From: Microbacterium invictum
GTDB taxonomy: Bacteria > Actinomycetota > Actinomycetes > Actinomycetales > Microbacteriaceae
Assembly (NCBI RefSeq): GCF_014197265.1
Contig: NZ_JACIFH010000001.1
Coordinates: 310,001-374,000 of the forward strand
Direction: 5' to 3'
Length of the DNA: 64,000 nt
Part shown: piece after piece, positions 41,212 to 50,047 of the stretch
Layout of the letters: every line of letters starts with the position of its first letter
Numbering within the stretch: the stretch's first letter is position 1
The notes under the pieces: model-generated
What the model was told of the DNA's origin: nothing
Database searches by the model: none
Seen by the model: only the letters and a program-made list of their open reading frames with translations
Program-made: the position numbers and the translations under genes

Positions 41212-44200
41212 GTGTGGCGAGCAGAGGGCGGAGCCGTGCGCGGCGACATCGAGGCCGGGCACGCGAATGCGGTGACCCCTTCCGACCTCGACCTGTCGGA
41301 ACCGGGAGTGGTCGTGTCGCATGTCGCAGAGCCTGAGCGGAACAGACTCCGTGAAGAGGCGGCGCAGCTGGGCGGCCGGTCGACGCTTCTGCACTTCGCC
41401 GACGACAGCGACGCGGGCATCGACATCACCAAGGCACACCCCGGCAGCCTGCCCCAGTTCATCACCGGCCGCTCGACGCTGCTGTCCAACCTGTTCCGCG
41501 ACGAAGTGGGCATGCACAGCGCGCGCCTCGCGGCCGAGCGCATCGCCGCGAAAGACGTCGAGCTGCGCACCTCGCGGGGCCTGGACACCGTGCATCTCGC
41601 GGTCGGCATGGCGACCTGGCGCATCGGCGGCATCGTCTGCACCGCGCCGGTGCTGCTGCGGCCACTCGCGATCCGCCGTCATCACAACGACTTCGACCTG
41701 AAGCTGCACGGCTCGTTCGGCATCAACCCCGAGCTGGTCGAAGCCGCGCGCACCCACTTCGGCATCGCGCTCGACGGACGCGCCCTGTCGTCCCTCGCCT
41801 ACGACGACGGGGTCTTCAAGCCGCAGCCGGTCATCGACCACCTCCGTGCCCTGACCGCGCACGTCGCGACCTTCACGGTCCGCCCGCGCCTGATCGTCTC
41901 CACCTTCGCCGACGTCGCCGCCGACATGGAGCGCGACGCCGTGAACCTCGATCACCCGCTGCTGAACGCGCTCGCCGGCCACGACGCCGACCGCGAAGAG
42001 CTGACCGGCCCCCGCCCCGTGCCGGCCGCGATCGGCGCGGACGACCGGCCCCCGGCATCCGATCGCCTCCTGCTCGACGCCGACGCCGAACAGGAAGCGG
42101 TCCTCGCACGCATCGTCGCGGGACAGTCGCTCGCCGTGCACACCCTGCCCGGCACCGGCGGCACCCAAACCGTCATCAACGCCGTCGGCGAGCTCGTCCG
42201 CGCCGGCAAGCGCGTGCTCGTGGTCAGCGCCCGCCGCTCCACCCTCGACGGCGTCGGCCACCGGCTCGCCGGCATCGGACTGCCCGGCCTCGCCATCTCG
42301 CCGCGCCGCCTGCACCGCGACCTGATCCGCGCGATCGGCCGCAACGAGAAGGCCACCCAGCCCAAGGTCGCCGAGGTCGACGACGCGCTCGTGCGGCTGC
42401 GCACCGTGCTGCGCGACTATCGCGCGGCGCTGACCGGACGGCATCCGCAGATCGGTGTCTCACCGCTGGAAGCACTGCGGACGCTGTCGACCCTCACGGG
42501 CGCGGCCACCCCGATGGTCGAGACCCGCTTCGACATGCGGACCCTGCAGACCCTCTCGACCCGGCGCACCGAAGCGGCCACGACGCTGGCGACCGCCGCG
42601 CGGCTGGGCGAGTTCCGGTTCGGGCCGGACGACTCGCCGTGGTACGGCGTCACCTTCGCCTCGAACGAGCAGGCGACCTCGGCGCACGCCCTCGCGTCGC
42701 GCCTGCACCGCACCGAGGTGCCCGGCATCCTCGAGCGCGGCTACGAGCTCATCGGGCAGACACGCATGCGGCCGTTCACGACGATCGCCGAGATGGGCGC
42801 GTACGTCCGGCTGCTGCAGGGCATCCGCGCCTCGCTCGACCGGTTCAGCATCACCGTGTTCGAACGCCCGCTGGGTGAGCTCATCGAGGCGCACGGATCA
42901 CGCGGCGACACCGAGATGTCCGGCGCGAACCGCCGCCGCCTGCGCCGCCTGTCGCGCGAGTACGTGCGGCCCGGCATGCACATCACCGACATGCACGAGG
43001 CGCTCGTGCGCGTGCAGCAGCAGCGCACCCAGTGGCAGGGGCTGGTGGATGCCGGAGTCACACCCGAGATCCCGCTCGGCCTCGACGACGTCGTCACCGC
43101 GTGGCAGCGCGTCGATGCGCACCTGACCGACCTCGACACGGCGCTCGGCCGGCAGACGCCGCTGGCGTCGCTGCCGATCCCGCAGCTGCTGCGCACCCTC
43201 GCGGGCCTGGCCGCCGAGTCGGACGTGTTCGACAACCTCGTCGAGCGCGCCACGCTGCGCGGTGAACTGGCCGCGCTCGGCCTCGAGCCGCTGCTGACCG
43301 AGCTGTCGGTCAAGCACGTGCCCGAAGACCGCGTCGCCGCCGAGTTCGAGTTCGCGTGGTGGCAGTCGGCCCTCGAGGCCATGCTGCGCACCGACCGAGC
43401 CCTGCTCGGCGCGAACACCTCGGTCGTCGAGCGTCTCGAGCGCGACTACCGCCTGGTGGACGAGTCGCACGCCGGCTCGGCCGGCCCGCTGCTGGCCGCC
43501 GAGCTGGCCACCCGCTGGAAGATCGCGATCGTCGACGAAGCCCACGAAGCCGCGGCGCTCAAGGCCGCGCTGCGGACCGGGACCGCCACGGCGGGTGAGC
43601 TGGTCGCCGCCGCGCCCACGCTCATGCGCACGCTCGCGCCGGTGTGGCTCGCGTCGCCCTACGAAGTGCCCGCGATCCCCGATGCGCCCGAGTTCGACGT
43701 CGTCGTGATCGCCGACGCCGCCGCCCTGTGTCTCGCCGAGGCCGCGCCGGCACTGCGGCGCGCACGGCAGGTCGTGCTGTTCGGCGACCCGGTCACGCAG
43801 AAGCCCACGCCCTTCCAGCTCGCGGCCGGCTTCGGCCACGAGACCGCGGAAGAGCCCGAGGTCGACTTCGACGAGCAGAGCCTGTTCGCGCGCATCGCCG
43901 AGCTGCTGCCCGTCGAGAAGCTCACGCACAGCTATCGCGCCGGCGGCGAGGATCTCGCCGAGCTGGTCAACGACGCGTTCTACGACGGCGAGATCGTCTC
44001 GCTGCCGTGGGCAGGCTCCTACCTCGGCCGCGGCAGCCTCAGCGTCGACTACGTCGAGGGCGGCACCGGCGCGCCCGACCCCGTCACCGGCGCCGTCGAG
44101 AGCCCCGATGCCGAGGTCGCCCGCGTCGTGACGCTCGTCGTCGAGCACGCCGTGAACCGTCCCGCCGAGTCGCTCATGGTCGTGACCGCCTCCACCCGGC

Positions 44201-44928
44201 ACGCCGAGCGCGTGCGGGCCGCGGTCGCCGCCGCGTTCGCGGGACGCTCGGACGTCGCCGACTTCGTCGGGCGCGACACCGCCGAGCCGTTCGCCGTGCT
44301 CGGCCTCGAGGAGTCGGTCGCCGAGAGCCGCGACCGCGTCATCTTCTCGCTCGGCTTCGGCCTGACCAAGCACGGCCGCGTGCTCACCGACTTCGGCGAC
44401 CTGTCCGGCGCCGACGGGGAGCGCCTGCTCACCGTCGGCATGACCCGGGCCCGGCGCTCGATGGTCATCGTGTCGTCGATCCGCCCGTCGGCGTTCGACG
44501 AGGGCCGGCTCGAGTACGGCGCCGCGACCCTCATGTCGATCCTCGGGGGCATCGCCGCCCGTGCCCGCGAGTCGCGCCTCGAAGACCTCGCCGACCCGCT
44601 CACGCTCATGCTCGCCGAGAAGCTGCGCAGCCTCGGCATCTCGGTCGACGTGCATTACCGCGGACTGCTGCCGCTGGTGGCCCAGTACCGCGGCAAGGCA
44701 GTCGTGGCCGAGTGCGACCCCGAGACGGTGGGGGAGTCCCTGCGCGAGGCGCTGCGCCTGCGCCCGCAGATCCTGAGGCGCCTGGGCTGGCACTACGTGC
44801 GCGTGCACGCGTTCGACCTGTACAGCGACCCGGCCGGCGTCGCGTCGCGCGTCGCCGCGATCCTCGGCGTCGAGCCGCAGACGCCGTCGGCCGACACCAC
44901 GACCCAGCCGATCGATGTCTCCGAATGA
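41212..44928 (+). CDS. Degenerate SF1 helicase-like protein with REase-like C-terminus (MTES_1575 type)
   Basis: A protein of about 1,238 residues with the layout of Upf1/Dna2-like SF1 helicases found in Microbacteriaceae. The ATP loop reads LPGTGGTQTV (about 312), so the Walker A lysine is glycine. The DEAD/DEAS box reads VVVIADAAAL (about 831), so motif II is lost. Motif III reads GDPVTQKPTPF and motif VI reads TVGMTRARRSM. ATP hydrolysis is therefore unlikely. The C-terminus (about 1130-1220) with VVAECD and LGWHYVRVHAFDL resembles the REase_MTES_1575 nuclease fold. GTG 41212 is tentative (41203 and 41236 are alternatives). Role unknown; nucleic-acid scaffold or defence-related are guesses. 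Confidence 0.8.
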   Translation: MWRAEGGAVRGDIEAGHANAVTPSDLDLSEPGVVVSHVAEPERNRLREEAAQLGGRSTLLHFADDSDAGIDITKAHPGSLPQFITGRSTLLSNLFRDEVGMHSARLAAERIAAKDVELRTSRGLDTVHLAVGMATWRIGGIVCTAPVLLRPLAIRRHHNDFDLKLHGSFGINPELVEAARTHFGIALDGRALSSLAYDDGVFKPQPVIDHLRALTAHVATFTVRPRLIVSTFADVAADMERDAVNLDHPLLNALAGHDADREELTGPRPVPAAIGADDRPPASDRLLLDADAEQEAVLARIVAGQSLAVHTLPGTGGTQTVINAVGELVRAGKRVLVVSARRSTLDGVGHRLAGIGLPGLAISPRRLHRDLIRAIGRNEKATQPKVAEVDDALVRLRTVLRDYRAALTGRHPQIGVSPLEALRTLSTLTGAATPMVETRFDMRTLQTLSTRRTEAATTLATAARLGEFRFGPDDSPWYGVTFASNEQATSAHALASRLHRTEVPGILERGYELIGQTRMRPFTTIAEMGAYVRLLQGIRASLDRFSITVFERPLGELIEAHGSRGDTEMSGANRRRLRRLSREYVRPGMHITDMHEALVRVQQQRTQWQGLVDAGVTPEIPLGLDDVVTAWQRVDAHLTDLDTALGRQTPLASLPIPQLLRTLAGLAAESDVFDNLVERATLRGELAALGLEPLLTELSVKHVPEDRVAAEFEFAWWQSALEAMLRTDRALLGANTSVVERLERDYRLVDESHAGSAGPLLAAELATRWKIAIVDEAHEAAALKAALRTGTATAGELVAAAPTLMRTLAPVWLASPYEVPAIPDAPEFDVVVIADAAALCLAEAAPALRRARQVVLFGDPVTQKPTPFQLAAGFGHETAEEPEVDFDEQSLFARIAELLPVEKLTHSYRAGGEDLAELVNDAFYDGEIVSLPWAGSYLGRGSLSVDYVEGGTGAPDPVTGAVESPDAEVARVVTLVVEHAVNRPAESLMVVTASTRHAERVRAAVAAAFAGRSDVADFVGRDTAEPFAVLGLEESVAESRDRVIFSLGFGLTKHGRVLTDFGDLSGADGERLLTVGMTRARRSMVIVSSIRPSAFDEGRLEYGAATLMSILGGIAARARESRLEDLADPLTLMLAEKLRSLGISVDVHYRGLLPLVAQYRGKAVVAECDPETVGESLREALRLRPQILRRLGWHYVRVHAFDLYSDPAGVASRVAAILGVEPQTPSADTTTQPIDVSE

Positions 44929-45127
44929 GCGTCAGCGCATCGTGCGGGTCGCCGGCTCCCGCCGTGTGCGCCTGACCCCTGCCCCCGGTACGAGCGCCGA
45001 GCCGGTTCCCGGCGATGCGTCGACGATGGATGCCGGAGCAGACGCGAACGGCGCCGCCCCGGCATCCGGAATCTCAGCGGGCCCCAACGACGACCGCCTG
45101 CGACGGGACGTCCCCCCGCACTACTGA
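44915..45127 (+). CDS. Small protein of 70 residues, conserved-looking
   Basis: ATG 44915 lies 14 bases inside the end of the helicase-like gene in another frame. The peptide begins MSPNERQRIVRVAGSRRVRL, has an Ala/Gly/Asp-rich middle, and ends with GPNDDRLRRDVPPHY. That charged tail is a familiar ending of small proteins downstream of this helicase-like gene in Microbacteriaceae, as far as I recall. The coupling suggests a shared function. No domain or membrane segment is visible. Confidence 0.65.
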   Translation: MSPNERQRIVRVAGSRRVRLTPAPGTSAEPVPGDASTMDAGADANGAAPASGISAGPNDDRLRRDVPPHY

Positions 45128-45147
45128 TCGGCGCCCCGGCCGACCGG

Positions 45148-45567
45148 TCAGACGCGGGGCGTCTGGTCCTTCTCGAGCAGGTCGCGGATCTGCACGAGCA
45201 GCTCCTGCTCGGTGGGGAGCGCGGGCTCTTCCTCGGTGACGCCGGCCTTGCGGGCGGCGCGCTCCTTGGCCCTGTTCATCGGCATGACGAACGCGAAGTA
45301 CACCACGACGGCCACTGCGAGGAAGTTGATGACGGCGCCGATGATCGCACCGATGGCGAACGTCGCCGTTCCGCCGAACAGCGTCGGGACCTCCCACATG
45401 AGCGCCGTGTCGAGGCTGTCGGCCGCGAAGAACAGACTGATGAGCGGATTCACCAGCGCGTCGACCACAACGTTGACGATCGCGGTGAACGCGGCGCCGA
45501 TGACGACGGCGACGGCGAGGTCGATGACGTTGCCGCGCAGGATGAACTCTTTGAATCCCTGGATCAT
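45148..45567 (-). CDS. mscL: Large-conductance mechanosensitive channel MscL
   Basis: A 139-residue MscL, a pentameric channel that opens under membrane tension to release solutes in osmotic downshock. The N-terminal amphipathic helix and gate read MIQGFKEFILRGNVIDLAVA, TM1 continues to about 45, TM2 is at about 70-95, and a charged C-terminal bundle follows. ATG 45567 gives the canonical start. It is followed on the minus strand by none of its own operon partners; the FmdB-like gene lies 34 bases upstream and may be co-transcribed. Confidence 0.94.
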   Translation of the reverse strand: MIQGFKEFILRGNVIDLAVAVVIGAAFTAIVNVVVDALVNPLISLFFAADSLDTALMWEVPTLFGGTATFAIGAIIGAVINFLAVAVVVYFAFVMPMNRAKERAARKAGVTEEEPALPTEQELLVQIRDLLEKDQTPRV

Positions 45568-45601
45568 TGCGTGCCTTCCGTGTCCGGCCCGCGGCCGGCG
45601 A

Positions 45602-45922
45602 TTACGATCCCGACGGAGCGGGCGAGGCTTTTGCCTCGGACTTCGATGATGTCGAAGACGCCGCGGCGGCGCCACTCGACGAATCGGAAGACGTCGAATC
45701 GGACGACTTCGAATCGGACGAGGACCTCGTGGACGAGCTCGACGCGGCGCGCGAGTCGGTGCGGTAGAAGCCCGAGCCGTTGAAGGTCACGCCGATCGAG
45801 CCGTACTGCTTGCGCAGCACCCCCTGGCACTGCGGGCACTCGGTGAGCGAGGGCTCGGAGAACGACTGGACGGCGTCGAAGCGGTGACCGCACTGCGTGC
45901 AGGCGTAGGCGTAAGTGGGCAT
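45602..45922 (-). CDS. FmdB-family zinc-ribbon protein
   Basis: A 106-residue protein starting MPTYAYACTQCGHRFDAVQS. CTQC and CPQC form a zinc ribbon (about 8-36). The C-terminal half is an extended Ser/Asp/Lys-rich, low-complexity tail. The FmdB family is widespread, with a proposed regulatory role that is not well established. The serine tail is much longer than needed for the fold and is likely disordered. It lies between the cyclo-ligase and mscL genes on the same strand. Confidence 0.85.
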   Translation of the reverse strand: MPTYAYACTQCGHRFDAVQSFSEPSLTECPQCQGVLRKQYGSIGVTFNGSGFYRTDSRAASSSSTRSSSDSKSSDSTSSDSSSGAAAASSTSSKSEAKASPAPSGS

Positions 45923-45945
45923 GGGTCCTCGAGGTTCAGCAGGGT

Positions 45946-46533
45946 TCAGCGCGTCAGGGTGACGGTGCGAGTGGGGGTGACGACGCCGGTCACCGGCTGG
46001 TCGTGCAGGTCGCGGGGGACGTCGTCGAGCAACTCGGAGTCGAAGATGACAGCGTAGACCGGCGGGCGGTGTTCCATCGAACCGAGAGTCTTGTCGAAGT
46101 AGCCCCGGCCCCAGCCCAGACGCGTGCCGTGCCGGTCGACGGCGGCCGCAGGGATCACCATCACGTCGACCTCATCGACGGCCAGCGGGCTCAGCACGTC
46201 CGAGATCGGCTCGGGCACGCCGAAGACGCCCTCCACGACCTCCGCGTCGGGATCGGCGACCGTCCAGTCCAGCAGGCCGTCGGTACGGGTGAGGGGGAGG
46301 AGGACCCGGATGCCGCGCTCCAGCGCCCCGGCGATGAACTCACGCGTGCCGGGTTCGATGGTGGTCGACAGGTAGCACGACATCGTCTGGACGCCGAGCT
46401 GGGTCACAAGCGCATCGAGCTGCTCCCGGATGCCACTGGCGGCGGCCTCATTGGCCTGCTCGGATCGCTGCTGGCGACGCTCGCGCAGGTCGGCACGCAG
46501 CGCCCGTTTCGCGTCATCGATGCCGTCGCCCAT
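45946..46533 (-). CDS. 5-formyltetrahydrofolate cyclo-ligase
   Basis: A 195-residue enzyme that converts 5-formyl-THF to 5,10-methenyl-THF with ATP, recycling a stored folate. The N-terminal basic helix carries KRALRADLRERRQQ. The signature GTRLGWGRGYFDKTLG is at about 138-153. ATG 46533 is preferred to the slightly longer frame at 46557. It is divergent from galU with a 66-bp intergenic region. Confidence 0.88.
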   Translation of the reverse strand: MGDGIDDAKRALRADLRERRQQRSEQANEAAASGIREQLDALVTQLGVQTMSCYLSTTIEPGTREFIAGALERGIRVLLPLTRTDGLLDWTVADPDAEVVEGVFGVPEPISDVLSPLAVDEVDVMVIPAAAVDRHGTRLGWGRGYFDKTLGSMEHRPPVYAVIFDSELLDDVPRDLHDQPVTGVVTPTRTVTLTR

Positions 46534-46599
46534 CCTCCGATCATAAATGGGTGTCATGGATGCCGGGCGGTGTCACCGCGGATCGCTAGAGTGTGGGGC

Positions 46600-47478
46600 A
46601 TGTCTGCTACGCGCATAAAAGCCGTCATTCCCGCCGCCGGCCTCGGCACCCGGTTCCTGCCGGCGACCAAGGCCATGCCCAAGGAGATGCTGCCGGTGGT
46701 GGACAAGCCGGCCATCCAGTACGTGGTCGAAGAGGCGGCGGCCGCCGGGATCGAGGACGTGCTGATCATCCTCGGCCGCAACAAGAACAACATCTCCAAC
46801 CACTTCGACTCGGTGCCCGAACTCGAAACCGTCCTCGAGAACAAGGGCGATCACGAAAAGCTCGGCCGGGTGCGCCGGTCCACCGAACTCGCCGACATCC
46901 ACTTCGTCCGGCAGGGCGAGCCCAAGGGGCTGGGTCACGCCGTGTGGCGCGCACGCGCCCACGTGGGTGACTCCTCATTCGCGGTCCTGCTCGGCGACGA
47001 CCTGATCGACGAGCGCGACGAACTGCTGACCACGATGCTCGAGGCGCACGAGCGTACCGGGCTCACGGTGGTCGCCCTCATGGAAGTCGACCCCGAGTCC
47101 ATCCACATGTACGGCGCCGCCGCCATCGAGCCGACCGAGGACGCCGGAATCGTCAAGGTCACCGGCCTGGTCGAGAAGCCGAAGAAAGAAGACGCGCCGT
47201 CGAACTACGCCATCATCGGGCGTTACGTACTGCCGCCGAAGGTGTTCGACATCCTCGAGCGCACCCCGCCCGGGAAGGGCGGCGAGATCCAGCTCACCGA
47301 CGCACTGCAGGAGCTCGCCGTCACCGACGGTGTTCTCGGCGTCGTCTTCCGCGGGCGCCGCTACGACACCGGCGATAGGGTGGACTACATCAAGGCCATC
47401 GTGCAGATCGCCGCGGACCGGGACGACCTCGGACCCGACGTGAGGCCGTGGCTGAAGGAATTCGCGGCGCAGCTCTGA
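46600..47478 (+). CDS. galU: UTP-glucose-1-phosphate uridylyltransferase
   Basis: A 292-residue nucleotidyltransferase that makes UDP-glucose for wall, capsule or trehalose synthesis. The nucleotide loop reads AAGLGTRFLPATKAMPKEML (about 12-31), followed by QGEPKGLGHAVW near 106 and LVEKPKKEDAPSN near 190, all typical of GalU. ATG 46600 gives the usual start. It is followed 25 bases later by a GNAT gene on the same strand. No operon partner in sugar metabolism is adjacent. Confidence 0.93.
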   Translation: MSATRIKAVIPAAGLGTRFLPATKAMPKEMLPVVDKPAIQYVVEEAAAAGIEDVLIILGRNKNNISNHFDSVPELETVLENKGDHEKLGRVRRSTELADIHFVRQGEPKGLGHAVWRARAHVGDSSFAVLLGDDLIDERDELLTTMLEAHERTGLTVVALMEVDPESIHMYGAAAIEPTEDAGIVKVTGLVEKPKKEDAPSNYAIIGRYVLPPKVFDILERTPPGKGGEIQLTDALQELAVTDGVLGVVFRGRRYDTGDRVDYIKAIVQIAADRDDLGPDVRPWLKEFAAQL

Positions 47479-47503
47479 CGCCGCCTCGCCGAGGAGTACG
47501 CGG

Positions 47504-48133
47504 GTGGATCTGACGGCACCCCGCCAGCACGGACCGATCTCGATCCGCCTTGCTCGCCCGCGCGATGCGCGCCCCCTGCAGGACGAGCTTCTCAGCAACC
47601 GGTCTTGGCTGCGGCCGTGGGAGGCGACCAGCCCCGACGGCCCGGTGTCCTTCGACATGCGCGTCGGCATCCGCCGGCTGCTGCAGCAGTACCGCGACGG
47701 CGGCGGCGTGCCCCTGGTCATGGAGTACAACGGCGAGATCACCGGCCAGCTGAACGTCTGGGGCATCGCGCGCGGGTCGCTCGCATCGGCGACGATCGGG
47801 TACTGGGTCAGCAAGCGGTTCGCCGGCCGCGGCATCACCCCGACGTGTGTCGCGATGGCCACCGACATGTGCTTCACCGACCTCAATCTGCACCGGATGG
47901 AGATCTGCATCCGGCCCGAGAACCGGGCGAGCCTGCGCGTGGTCGAGAAGCTCGGATTCCGGTACGAGGGGCTGCGGCGACGGTTCATCCACATCGACGG
48001 CGACTGGCGCGATCACTACGCCTTCGCGCTCGTGCGCGAGGAGGTTCCGGAGGGTGTGCTGCAGCGCTGGGTGTCGGGCCGGGCGCCGTCCGAGCGGGCC
48101 ACGGTGCCGCCGGTGGACCGCCTGCCGTCCTGA
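47504..48133 (+). CDS. RimJ/RimL-type GNAT acetyltransferase
   Basis: A 209-residue acetyltransferase resembling the ribosomal-protein-alanine acetylase group. Core motifs are YWVSKRFAGRGITPTCVAMA (about 105-124, acetyl-CoA loop) and NRASLRVVEKLGFRYEG (about 143-159). The 25 C-terminal residues are a Pro/Arg-rich tail. The start is GTG 47504. In Actinobacteria this gene commonly follows galU. It probably acetylates a protein N-terminus, though the target is unknown. Confidence 0.85.
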   Translation: MDLTAPRQHGPISIRLARPRDARPLQDELLSNRSWLRPWEATSPDGPVSFDMRVGIRRLLQQYRDGGGVPLVMEYNGEITGQLNVWGIARGSLASATIGYWVSKRFAGRGITPTCVAMATDMCFTDLNLHRMEICIRPENRASLRVVEKLGFRYEGLRRRFIHIDGDWRDHYAFALVREEVPEGVLQRWVSGRAPSERATVPPVDRLPS

Positions 48134-48139
48134 GCAACC

Positions 48140-48156
48140 TTCGAGTTGAACTCGAA
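48140..48156 (+). promoter_or_regulatory. 17-bp palindrome between the GNAT and coiled-coil genes
   Basis: TTCGAGTT-G-AACTCGAA is a perfect 8-1-8 palindrome in an 80-bp intergenic gap. Odd-spaced palindromes of this kind are typical of dimeric regulators such as MerR-type proteins. The central single base rules out an RNA hairpin with these arms. Which protein binds is unknown. Confidence 0.45.
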
Positions 48157-48215
48157 CTTCAGACACGCGGGCCGGTGCCGGGCCGCGAGGGCCCCGCGCG
48201 CTTACCTTTGACCAC

Positions 48216-49313
48216 ATGGGTGGGCAGGTTCTCGGCGGTGGTGTGATCGTTCTGGTGGCGGTCGTGCTGTGGCTCGTGTACCTGCTGCCGTCGTGGCACG
48301 GCCGGCACCAGTTCAACGCCGCCGAGCGCAACGCCCTCCGCCTCAACCGGGCGCTGCGCGTGCTGGCCGAGACCAGCGAGGCACCCGAAGAGGTCCGGCT
48401 CGAACTCAACGCCCGCACCGCCGCTGCGCAGCAGAAGCTCGCCAAGCAGGCGCAGACCGAGCGTGAGCAGGCCGAGCTCGAGATCGCACGCGCCGAGCTC
48501 AAGATCGCCCGCGCCGACGCCGCCGCCGCACGCGAGCGTGCGCGCGCGGACACGGTCGTCTCACGCGAGCGGTCGCGCGCCGAAGTGCAGGCGTCGCGCG
48601 AACAGGCCCGCGTGGAGGCGCTGGCCGCCCGTGAGCAGGCTCGCGTGGATGCCCTCGCAGCCCGCGACCAGGCTCGCGCTGACGCGGCCGTCTCGCGAGC
48701 CGATGCCGCCGCCGCGCGCGAGCGCGCACACGTCGACCTCGCGGCCGCGCTGGCCGCACCCGCCGCACGCCGTGCCCGTGCCCGCCGCCGTGCGCGCCTG
48801 GTCACCACGGTCATGGCCGCCGCTTCGCTCGGGCTGATCGGATGGGGTGCCGTGCAGATCATCGCCGGAGCCGGACAGCTGATGCTGTGGGCCGGAGTGG
48901 CGGTCTTCGCCGGGTGCGCGGTCACGCTGAACCGCATGTCGGTCGTCCAGCGTCGCGCCGCCGCGCGGGCGGTGCCCATTGCGGTCGTGCAGACCGTGGC
49001 ATCCGCCCCCGGCACGATCATGGACCCCGACCGTCCGTCGTGGACCCCCCGGGAGCTGCCTCGCCCCCTCACCGCCTCGGCCGGCTCACGGGCCGCCGCC
49101 GTGCTCGATGGTGCGGCCGCCCACGACGCCCTGCGCCGTGCCGCTCTGGACGACGCGATCCGCGAGCGTGCCGCGCAGGCGGCGCCGCCGTCGATCGACA
49201 CCGCGCGGCGTGCACGACCGGCCGCGGGGGACACCTTCGCCGGCCCTGCCGACGACGAGCGGATCGAGGCGCACGTGCGCTCGCTGCTCGAGCGGCGGGC
49301 GTCCGGTCAGTAG
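48216..49313 (+). CDS. Membrane protein with long Ala/Arg coiled coil
   Basis: A 365-residue protein. One N-terminal helix (about 8-25: GGVIVLVAVVLWLVYLLPSW) is followed by a soluble stretch with strong Ala/Glu/Arg periodicity (about 60-190), in which near-repeats of REQARVEALAA occur. Two further membrane helices span about 195-245, then an Ala/Pro-rich tail. The coiled coil is predicted by eye from the heptad-like spacing. Related divisome or wall-associated actinobacterial proteins exist, but I do not recognise the family with certainty. Confidence 0.75.
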   Translation: MGGQVLGGGVIVLVAVVLWLVYLLPSWHGRHQFNAAERNALRLNRALRVLAETSEAPEEVRLELNARTAAAQQKLAKQAQTEREQAELEIARAELKIARADAAAARERARADTVVSRERSRAEVQASREQARVEALAAREQARVDALAARDQARADAAVSRADAAAARERAHVDLAAALAAPAARRARARRRARLVTTVMAAASLGLIGWGAVQIIAGAGQLMLWAGVAVFAGCAVTLNRMSVVQRRAAARAVPIAVVQTVASAPGTIMDPDRPSWTPRELPRPLTASAGSRAAAVLDGAAAHDALRRAALDDAIRERAAQAAPPSIDTARRARPAAGDTFAGPADDERIEAHVRSLLERRASGQ

Positions 49314-49365
49314 CCACCGGCGGTCGGGAGTGGCCCCCGGCGCGTGATAATCTATTCAGGTTCTT

Positions 49366-49441
49366 GGGCCTGTGGCGCAGTTGGTAGCGCGCTTCGTTCG
49401 CAATGAAGAGGTCAGGGGTTCGAATCCCCTCAGGTCCACCA
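49366..49441 (+). tRNA. tRNA-Ala (anticodon CGC)
   Basis: A complete cloverleaf: acceptor GGGCCTG/CAGGTCC with the alanine identity pair G3-U70, D-arm, anticodon stem CTTCG/TGAAG with loop TTCGCAA (anticodon CGC), and T-arm with TTCGAAT loop. Unlike the other tRNA gene here, CCA is encoded (49439-49441). Confidence 0.95.
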
Positions 49442-49532
49442 AGGTGATCAATCGCGCAGCGGGTGCACGCCCATGCAGCCGAGTCTCGAACGCCCCCTGT
49501 CGTCGTCGACATTCCCGGCGTACAGTCGCGGC

Positions 49533-49877
49533 ATGGTCACTGACGATCCGACGCTCACGAATCCCGACCGCTACCGCACGCTGTGGGAGAACGAGTTCGT
49601 TCGTGTCCTCGAATACGTCGACCAGCCTGGAGATCGAACCACTCCCCATGACCATCCGAACAGTGTGATGGTCACGCTGAGCGCGTTCTCGCGCACGCTT
49701 TCAGCCGGCGACCGGGTGTTCGAGACCGAGCTTCCCTCCGGGCACGCGGTGTGGATACCCGCGCAACGCCATTCCGGCGAGAACACCGGCGATACGCCGA
49801 CACACACGATCCTGATCGAGCTGAAAGGCGCAGCCGCCGGGGAGATGATCAGCGGCGCACTCGGCCCCGTCACGTAG
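49533..49877 (+). CDS. Cupin-fold protein
   Basis: A 114-residue single-domain cupin-like protein. The short beta-barrel includes TTPHDHPNSVMVTLS, with a two-histidine metal-binding motif (about 37-39), and a later GHAVWIPAQRHSGENTG with the third histidine. Such proteins often bind a metal ion. The function is open. ATG 49533 is chosen for an intact N-terminus. It follows the tRNA-Ala gene. Confidence 0.78.
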   Translation: MVTDDPTLTNPDRYRTLWENEFVRVLEYVDQPGDRTTPHDHPNSVMVTLSAFSRTLSAGDRVFETELPSGHAVWIPAQRHSGENTGDTPTHTILIELKGAAAGEMISGALGPVT

Positions 49878-50047
49878 CCCGGGTCGGGGTCGAAGCCCCA
49901 GTGCGCACGGCTCGTGCGATGGTCACGGACGTGGGAGTGTGCCCAGCGGCGAGGATCATCGCGGCTGGGGGTCTCACGGTCGACGCCACGCTGAATCGCT
50001 GACAGAGTGAGGGATCGGGCGAACCAGGCCCGAACAGGGGAGTCAGC

